NCBI GenBank assembly: GCA_947591155.1
Contig: CANQDA010000015.1
Span: 1-64,000, forward strand
DNA from: an uncultured Lachnospiraceae bacterium
GTDB lineage: Bacteria; Bacillota; Clostridia; Lachnospirales; Lachnospiraceae
DNA: 64,000 bases
Direction of reading: 5' to 3'
The stretch's first letter is position 1, and each line of letters opens with the position of its first letter. This document shows, piece after piece, positions 59,201 to 64,000 of the stretch. Under the pieces are notes generated by a model. The model worked only from the letters and a program-made list of their open reading frames with translations, had not been told where the DNA came from and did no database searches. The position numbers and the translations under genes are program-made.

Positions 59201-62176
59201 ATGAAGACAGACATTCAGACTAATATTCAGAAGCAAAACAGGAAAATTATCCGGGATATTCTGTTTCTCGGTATACTTCTCGCGCTGATCGTGTTTTCTT
59301 TCTACTCGTTCACGACAGAAAACCGTCAGCGTATTATCGAGCAGAACAACAGTTTCATCGAAGCGGCGGCAAGGCAGACCGCCCGGCGTATCAGCGATCT
59401 CATCCGTTCGTCCCAGCAAAACGTACAATTGTTGGCAAAACTTTACAGCGCAACAATACCGCAGCCGGATGTCGACGCAGAGCTTCTGCAGGATATGACG
59501 GAACATTCCACTTTCGACTATGTGGAATTCATCTCGAAAGACGGAATTGATCTGACTGCGGACGGGCGCACCGCCGATCTCTCGGACCGCGATTATTTTC
59601 GTCAGGGAATACAGGGCAACAGTGGAAAACGCGTGATCTACAATTCTCGGATCACCAACGAGACCTTGTTGATCTTTTACACTCCGTTCTACTATGAGGA
59701 TCAGATCATCGGCGTGTTAAGCGGCATTATGCGCGGCGATACCATGACCGAAATGCTCACTGCAGATTATTTCGGCCTGAACGGCAGCACCTATCTGCTG
59801 GCGCAGGACGGGGCGGTCATCCTCTCCGTGAACGACAGCTCCCAGCCGGACAATCTGTTGACTTCTCTCAAAGAGGAGGAGCGCCTGTCGGAAGACAATT
59901 ACGAGAAGCTGAAGGAATCCCTTGCGGACGCCAGCTCTACAAGCTTCAATTACAAAGGTTCCAACGGCGCGGGTAGCGCTTACATAACTCCTCTTCCGGG
60001 AGATGAGTGGATGCTGATGCAGAGCTTCCCCTCCGCCCTGACCTTCAACATGACGAAGGGCGCCAATTCCGCAGGTATCCGTTTGGAAATTCGACTGGTC
60101 GTCGTCTTTTTGCTGTACCTTCTGTATCTGGTCATTCGAAACGCCATACAGCGAAAGCGTCTGCTCTCCGAGAAGCAGGCGATGTCCCGGATCGTGGACG
60201 CTGTCCCCGCGCTCTTTACCCGCTTCGCGCTGGTAGACTACGAGACAGATACCTATGAATATCTGAAAGACCAGAAGGTCGACGCGCCCCAAACCGGCGT
60301 TTACTCAGAGCTGGTGCAACGCCTTGACCCCAAATATATCGCGGAGTCCGAAAGCAGCCAGAAGATGGGCAACGTGATCTCGAAGGCATATGTGCAGAAA
60401 CACCTGACGGAGGACGTTCCCTATCTCCAGTTTGAGTATCAGATTGATCTCGAAGGAAAGCGCTGGGAGAATATGTCAATTCTTTGCCTTGAGCGAAAGA
60501 ACGGCCTGCCCTCAAGAGTCCTGTACGCGATTCAGGACGTCACAGCCCTGAAAGAGCGGGAACTCCAGATTCGTCTCGCGCTCAAAAACGCATCCGAGGC
60601 CGCAGAAGCCGCAAATCAAGCGAAGTCCGATTTCCTCGCGCGCATGTCTCATGACATCCGCACACCGATGAACGCGATTATGGGGATGACCGCCGTCGCT
60701 GCGATGCACATGGACGACAAGGACCGTCTGACCGATTGTCTGAGCAAGATCACGATCTCCAGCCGCCACCTGCTTGCGCTGATCAACGACGTGCTGGATA
60801 TGTCCAAGATTGAGAGCGGCAAGGTCACACTGTCCGAAGAGCCGTTCAACATGGCCGATATGGTGGACAGCATCGTCACAATCATTCGCAGCCAGACAAA
60901 CAGCAAGCGTCAAGATCTGAAAGTACACATCTCAGACATCGGGCATGAGGACGTGATTGGCGACGAGCTTCGCCTGCGTCAGATTTTCCTGAACATTCTC
61001 GGAAACGCGGTGAAATTCACGCCGGAGCACGGGACGATCACCTTCTCTATCCGGGAGATCAATTCCCGGATTCACGGAATGGGTTGCTATGAGTTTGTGT
61101 GCGAGGACACCGGCATCGGTATGGACAGTGAATTCCTCAAGACGATTTTCGACCCGTTTAGCCGGTCGAAGGATTCGGTCAGCCAGAATATCGAAGGCAC
61201 GGGACTCGGCATGTCCATCACTCGCAATATTGTGCGCATGATGGAGGGCGATATTCAGGTAACCAGTACACCCGGCGTCGGATCTGTATTTACGGTTCAG
61301 ATCCATCTGAAGCTGCAGGAACTTGAATCAGATGACGTGCAGGATCTTGCGGATCTGCGCGTCCTCGTGGCGGACGACGATCAGGATTCCTGCGTCAGCA
61401 CCTGCGACATTCTGGAAAATATCGGCATGAAACCCGAGTGGGTATTGAGCGGTCAGGAGGCGGTCAGTCGGACCGTCGCGGCACACGAATCCGATAACGA
61501 CTTCGCGGCGGTGATCCTGGACTGGCGAATGCCCGGTATGGACGGCGTGGAAACTGCACGCTCGATTCGTACAAAGATCGGAGACAAGATACCGATCATC
61601 ATTCTCTCCGCCTTCGACTGGTCCGATATTGAGGTGGAGGCAAGAGAAGCTGGTATTCAGGCGTTTATCGGAAAGCCGCTCTTCCGCTCCCGCCTCGTCT
61701 ATGCGCTCAAATCCGTGCTCACGCAGGATGAGGAAGAAAAGAAGCTGACGGAGGCCGGACTCGAGGAGGCGAATTACAGCGGAAAGAGGATTCTTTTGGT
61801 TGAGGACAACGAGCTCAACCGCGAGATTGCGAAAGAGCTGCTTGGCTTTATCAACGTCACTGTGGAAGAAGCGGAGGACGGACAGATTGCCGTCGATATG
61901 ATCGAGAAAAACCCGCCGTACTATTATGACCTTGTCTTCATGGATATCCAGATGCCGGTCATGAACGGCTATCAGGCGGCGCGACAGATCCGCAGCCTCG
62001 ACCGTGAAGATACAAAGCATCTGCCGATCATAGCCATGACCGCAAACGCTTTCGCAGACGACATCCGCGACGCCCTTGAATCCGGCATGAACGATCACAT
62101 CGCGAAACCGGTCGAAGTGCCGAAGCTGCTGGAAGCGCTCGGCAAGTGGGTCGGCGGAACTGAGCCTCTAAAATAA
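59201..62176 (+). CDS. Hybrid sensor histidine kinase with two receiver domains
   Basis: Membrane signal transducer, 991 residues. Order: short cytoplasmic start, membrane helix (about 20-42), extracellular dCache-like sensor (about 45-290; FDYVEFISKDGIDLTADGR, DYFRQGIQGNSGKRVIYN), second helix (about 295-315), PAS-like segment (about 330-460), HisKA with SHDIRTPMNAIMGM (phosphoacceptor His484), HATPase with FLNILGNAVKFTPEHG, DTGIGMDSEFL and GTGLGMSI, then REC1 (LILDWRMPGMDG-like, Asp774) and REC2 (VEDNELNREIAKELL; FMDIQMPVMNG, Asp915). No Hpt domain or DNA-binding output. GGAGGAG upstream. Likely cache-sensed small ligand; output partner not in the window. Confidence 0.93.
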   Translation: MKTDIQTNIQKQNRKIIRDILFLGILLALIVFSFYSFTTENRQRIIEQNNSFIEAAARQTARRISDLIRSSQQNVQLLAKLYSATIPQPDVDAELLQDMTEHSTFDYVEFISKDGIDLTADGRTADLSDRDYFRQGIQGNSGKRVIYNSRITNETLLIFYTPFYYEDQIIGVLSGIMRGDTMTEMLTADYFGLNGSTYLLAQDGAVILSVNDSSQPDNLLTSLKEEERLSEDNYEKLKESLADASSTSFNYKGSNGAGSAYITPLPGDEWMLMQSFPSALTFNMTKGANSAGIRLEIRLVVVFLLYLLYLVIRNAIQRKRLLSEKQAMSRIVDAVPALFTRFALVDYETDTYEYLKDQKVDAPQTGVYSELVQRLDPKYIAESESSQKMGNVISKAYVQKHLTEDVPYLQFEYQIDLEGKRWENMSILCLERKNGLPSRVLYAIQDVTALKERELQIRLALKNASEAAEAANQAKSDFLARMSHDIRTPMNAIMGMTAVAAMHMDDKDRLTDCLSKITISSRHLLALINDVLDMSKIESGKVTLSEEPFNMADMVDSIVTIIRSQTNSKRQDLKVHISDIGHEDVIGDELRLRQIFLNILGNAVKFTPEHGTITFSIREINSRIHGMGCYEFVCEDTGIGMDSEFLKTIFDPFSRSKDSVSQNIEGTGLGMSITRNIVRMMEGDIQVTSTPGVGSVFTVQIHLKLQELESDDVQDLADLRVLVADDDQDSCVSTCDILENIGMKPEWVLSGQEAVSRTVAAHESDNDFAAVILDWRMPGMDGVETARSIRTKIGDKIPIIILSAFDWSDIEVEAREAGIQAFIGKPLFRSRLVYALKSVLTQDEEEKKLTEAGLEEANYSGKRILLVEDNELNREIAKELLGFINVTVEEAEDGQIAVDMIEKNPPYYYDLVFMDIQMPVMNGYQAARQIRSLDREDTKHLPIIAMTANAFADDIRDALESGMNDHIAKPVEVPKLLEALGKWVGGTEPLK

Positions 62177-62184
62177 AACAAACG

Positions 62185-62217
62185 AAACGTGCCCGGCAGG
62201 GTATGCAGGGCACGTTT
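62185..62217. terminator. Terminator between the convergent kinase genes
   Basis: Perfect 10-bp stem AAACGTGCCC/GGGCACGTTT (62185-62194, 62208-62217). U-tracts are weak on both sides, so termination could be partial. Confidence 0.6.
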
Positions 62218-62263
62218 CTGCTTATCTAAAAGTTTCTATATTTCAAGAAGCTTCATTCCTTAC

Positions 62264-63016
62264 TTACTGAAAATCTATGATGTCCGCCCAATGGAGCAGG
62301 AATTCGCGCTCCTCCATGATTCCCTTCGTCAGCTGCGCGGCCGCCGCGATCGGCATCCATTTCTGCACATACTGCTTTGCGGTATCGCTCTTTCGACAGA
62401 ACAAATCAAGGTAAAGATCCGCTGTCTTCTTATCCTTCAGGGCAAACTCAAGATAGGTGATCGCAGTGTCGCCGCTCGCATTGCCCTGCGTCGCGTGCGC
62501 CCAGTCTACCACCCACTTTTTCCCGTCCGGAGAGACGATCACATTGCTCGGGTTGAAGTCGCCGTGGCAGAGCTTCGTATGGTTTGACATAGAGTCAAGC
62601 CTTGTACAGAGCTCATAGCGGGCCGTCGCATCCAGCACGTCCTTCAGACTGTTGATCTTGCGGGCAAACTTGTCCTTCTGCAGCGTCAGGCGCGGAGCCT
62701 TTTTCGCATGCATGGCAAGCTGTACATCGACGAATTCCTCCATGTGCTGTTCCAGATGCGCCGAATCCTCCTGCATGATCTGTTCCATCGTCTTGCCTTC
62801 TACATATTCGACCGCAATTGCCCAGCCGCCGTCCATCTGCATGACCTCAAGCACCTTCGGAATCTCGAAACCGCTCTCCTCCACGCGCGCCTGGCAGAGC
62901 GCCTCGTTGAAGACATTTGCCTTGCCGTGCTCCGGCGTAAATACCTTCACGATGCGATCGCCGTCGCGGTAAACCTTTTTATAGGACCGTGTCACGATCA
63001 ACTCTTTTTTACTCAT
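62264..63016 (-). CDS. APH/choline-kinase-like phosphotransferase
   Basis: 250-residue member of the aminoglycoside phosphotransferase fold, of the kind grouped as TIGR02172. ATP-binding lobe with SYKKVYRDGDRIVKVF; catalytic loop KLCHGDFNPSNVIVS (HGDxxxxN) and metal Asp in KKWVVDWAHATQGNASGDTA. Relatives include choline, homoserine, or fructosamine kinases and true APHs; the substrate here cannot be told, and resistance should not be assumed. 23 bases downstream of adhE, so probably read from the same transcript. Confidence 0.85.
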   Translation of the reverse strand: MSKKELIVTRSYKKVYRDGDRIVKVFTPEHGKANVFNEALCQARVEESGFEIPKVLEVMQMDGGWAIAVEYVEGKTMEQIMQEDSAHLEQHMEEFVDVQLAMHAKKAPRLTLQKDKFARKINSLKDVLDATARYELCTRLDSMSNHTKLCHGDFNPSNVIVSPDGKKWVVDWAHATQGNASGDTAITYLEFALKDKKTADLYLDLFCRKSDTAKQYVQKWMPIAAAAQLTKGIMEEREFLLHWADIIDFQ

Positions 63017-63039
63017 GGATTTCCCTCCTCCACTCTGAT

Positions 63040-64000
63040 TTATTTCTTGTCTTTTCCATAATATGCTTTCAGATAAATCTCCTTCAGCTCAGACATCAGC
63101 GGATACCTTGGGTTTGCGCCGGTGCACTGGTCGTTGAAGGCCTGCTCCGTCATCTCGTCGAGCGTCTCGAGGAAGTAATCCTCCTTGACGCCATAATCTT
63201 TGATGGTCGGCTTGATCTCGATGGTGCGCATCAGCTCCTCGAGCTTATCGAGCAGCTTTTCGAACACCTCCTGATCGTCCTTGCCGCTCAAGCCCACATA
63301 GCGACCGATCTCCGCGTAGCGCGCCAGTGCGTGCGGGTACTGATACTGTGAGAATGTACCCATCTTTGTCGGCGCCTCCGCGCTGTTGTAGCGCATCACG
63401 TCGAGCAGCACGAGCGCGTTTGCGATGCCGTGCGGAAGGTGATGGAACGCACCCAGCTTGTGTGCCAGGGAATGGTTCACGCCCAGGAACGCGTTCGCGA
63501 ACGCCATACCTGCCAGGCAGGATGCGTTTGCCATGTGATCCCTCGCCTCGACGTCATTGCCGTCCTTGTAAGCGCGCGGCAAGTAGTCGAAGACGAGCTT
63601 GATCGCCTTGAGCGCCAGACCGTCCGTGAAATCGGAGGCCATGATCGAGACATACGCCTCGATCGCGTGCGTCATCACGTCGATACCGGACGCACAGGTG
63701 AGGCCCTTCGGCGCGCTCATCATATTGTCCGTATCCACGATCGCCATATCCGGCAGCAGCTCATAGTCTGCCAGCGGCCACTTGATGCCGGTCTCGCGGT
63801 CCGTGATGATCGCGAACGGCGTCACCTCGGAACCCGTGCCCGAGGAAGTCGGGATCGCCACGAAATATGCCTTCTTACCCATCTTCGGGAAGGTGTAGAT
63901 CCTCTTCCGGATGTCCATGAAATCCATCGACATGTCGCCGAAGTCCGCGTCCGGGTTTTCGTAGAGCAGCCACATGATCTTGCCCGCGTCCATCGCGGAG
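63040..64000 (-). CDS. adhE: Bifunctional acetaldehyde/alcohol dehydrogenase AdhE, 3' part
   Basis: C-terminal, iron-dependent alcohol dehydrogenase half of AdhE, at least 320 residues seen; the reading frame continues past 64000, so the gene is partial at its 5' end and the acetaldehyde-dehydrogenase half lies outside. Motifs: AIPTSSGTGSEVTPFA, iron ligands in GIDVMTHAIEAYVS, NHSLAHKLGAFHHLPHG, and NARYPLM-like GANPRYPLMSELKEIYLKAYYG at the end. Full-length AdhE reduces acetyl-CoA to ethanol in anaerobic fermentation and forms spirosome filaments. A stand-alone iron alcohol dehydrogenase is possible but the C-terminal tail matches AdhE. Confidence 0.9.
   Translation of the reverse strand, partial: SAMDAGKIMWLLYENPDADFGDMSMDFMDIRKRIYTFPKMGKKAYFVAIPTSSGTGSEVTPFAIITDRETGIKWPLADYELLPDMAIVDTDNMMSAPKGLTCASGIDVMTHAIEAYVSIMASDFTDGLALKAIKLVFDYLPRAYKDGNDVEARDHMANASCLAGMAFANAFLGVNHSLAHKLGAFHHLPHGIANALVLLDVMRYNSAEAPTKMGTFSQYQYPHALARYAEIGRYVGLSGKDDQEVFEKLLDKLEELMRTIEIKPTIKDYGVKEDYFLETLDEMTEQAFNDQCTGANPRYPLMSELKEIYLKAYYGKDKK

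Noticed and set aside
62264..63016. Aminoglycoside resistance gene
   Set aside because: The fold is shared by many small-molecule kinases; nothing in the sequence points to aminoglycosides.

Overview
The window looks like a chromosomal segment from a spore-forming, moderately GC-rich Clostridia of the Lachnospiraceae type (Gram-positive). Grounds: CodY, a HrcA/CIRCE-controlled groESL, an rpsF-ssb-rpsR operon, a GdpP-rplI-dnaB cluster, a SleC-like SpoIID/peptidoglycan-binding protein, sortase B with KTGD-type sorting signals, class II fructose-bisphosphate aldolase and AdhE. Gene order is dense, most genes lie on the minus strand, and the strong promoters are sigma-A-like. I saw no phage, transposase, integrase or CRISPR array; most of the window is core chromosome with accessory surface and signalling genes in between.

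Layout. 0-1.3 kb: a secreted Big2/BspA-type LRR protein divergent from a small XRE repressor. 1.3-4.2 kb: a four-gene phospholipid operon (PAP2 phosphatase, TVP38/DedA-like protein, PS synthase, PS decarboxylase). 4.3-9.2 kb: a SleC-like cortex/peptidoglycan protein, an unrecognised secreted protein, an unrecognised membrane protein and a CsoR copper sensor. 9.3-11.5 kb: a strong promoter and a long leader holding a multibranched RNA candidate, then a PHP phosphoesterase and a Cof-type HAD phosphatase. 11.6-14.5 kb: a large InlB-B-repeat surface protein. 14.8-18.6 kb: a CopA copper ATPase with a fused CopZ-like tail and a CsoR-type operator, then an HPr-like protein, a DUF1858 protein and a 2[4Fe-4S] ferredoxin. 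18.9-23.5 kb: merR-like gene, dnaB, rplI, gdpP. 23.6-28.6 kb: a giant SpaA/Cna-B adhesin with a thioester-like N-terminal domain. 28.8-34.4 kb: rpsR, ssb, rpsF, a DUF951 gene, sir2, srtB, asnS, a small unknown gene and tRNA-Gly.

34.6-45.2 kb: fba, a CUT2-type sugar ABC transporter (binding protein, ATPase, permease), a MATE transporter, a HEAT-like/methyltransferase fusion, an amidase, guaB and a small membrane protein. 45.3-45.7 kb: a 168-bp unit duplicated in tandem that carries terminators. 45.7-53.7 kb: groEL, groES, codY, topA, dprA, comM. 53.9-59 kb: a small Cys-containing protein, nth, a YjjG-like nucleotidase, a PurF-like protein without the glutaminase cysteine, tRNA-Arg and an L,D-transpeptidase. 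59.2-64 kb: a hybrid sensor kinase, an APH-type kinase and the 3' part of adhE, which runs off the window.

How the parts connect. CsoR at 8.9 kb probably controls copA at 17.3 kb through the palindrome in the copA promoter. The two large wall proteins end in near-identical KTGDET signals and are candidate substrates of a sortase, perhaps the class B sortase encoded between them and asnS. CodY probably controls its own promoter. The most interesting items for follow-up are the unassigned structured RNA (9371-9501), the CopA-CopZ fusion with an internal ribosome binding site, and the PurF paralogue that keeps its Fe-S and PRPP sites but has lost its glutaminase residues.
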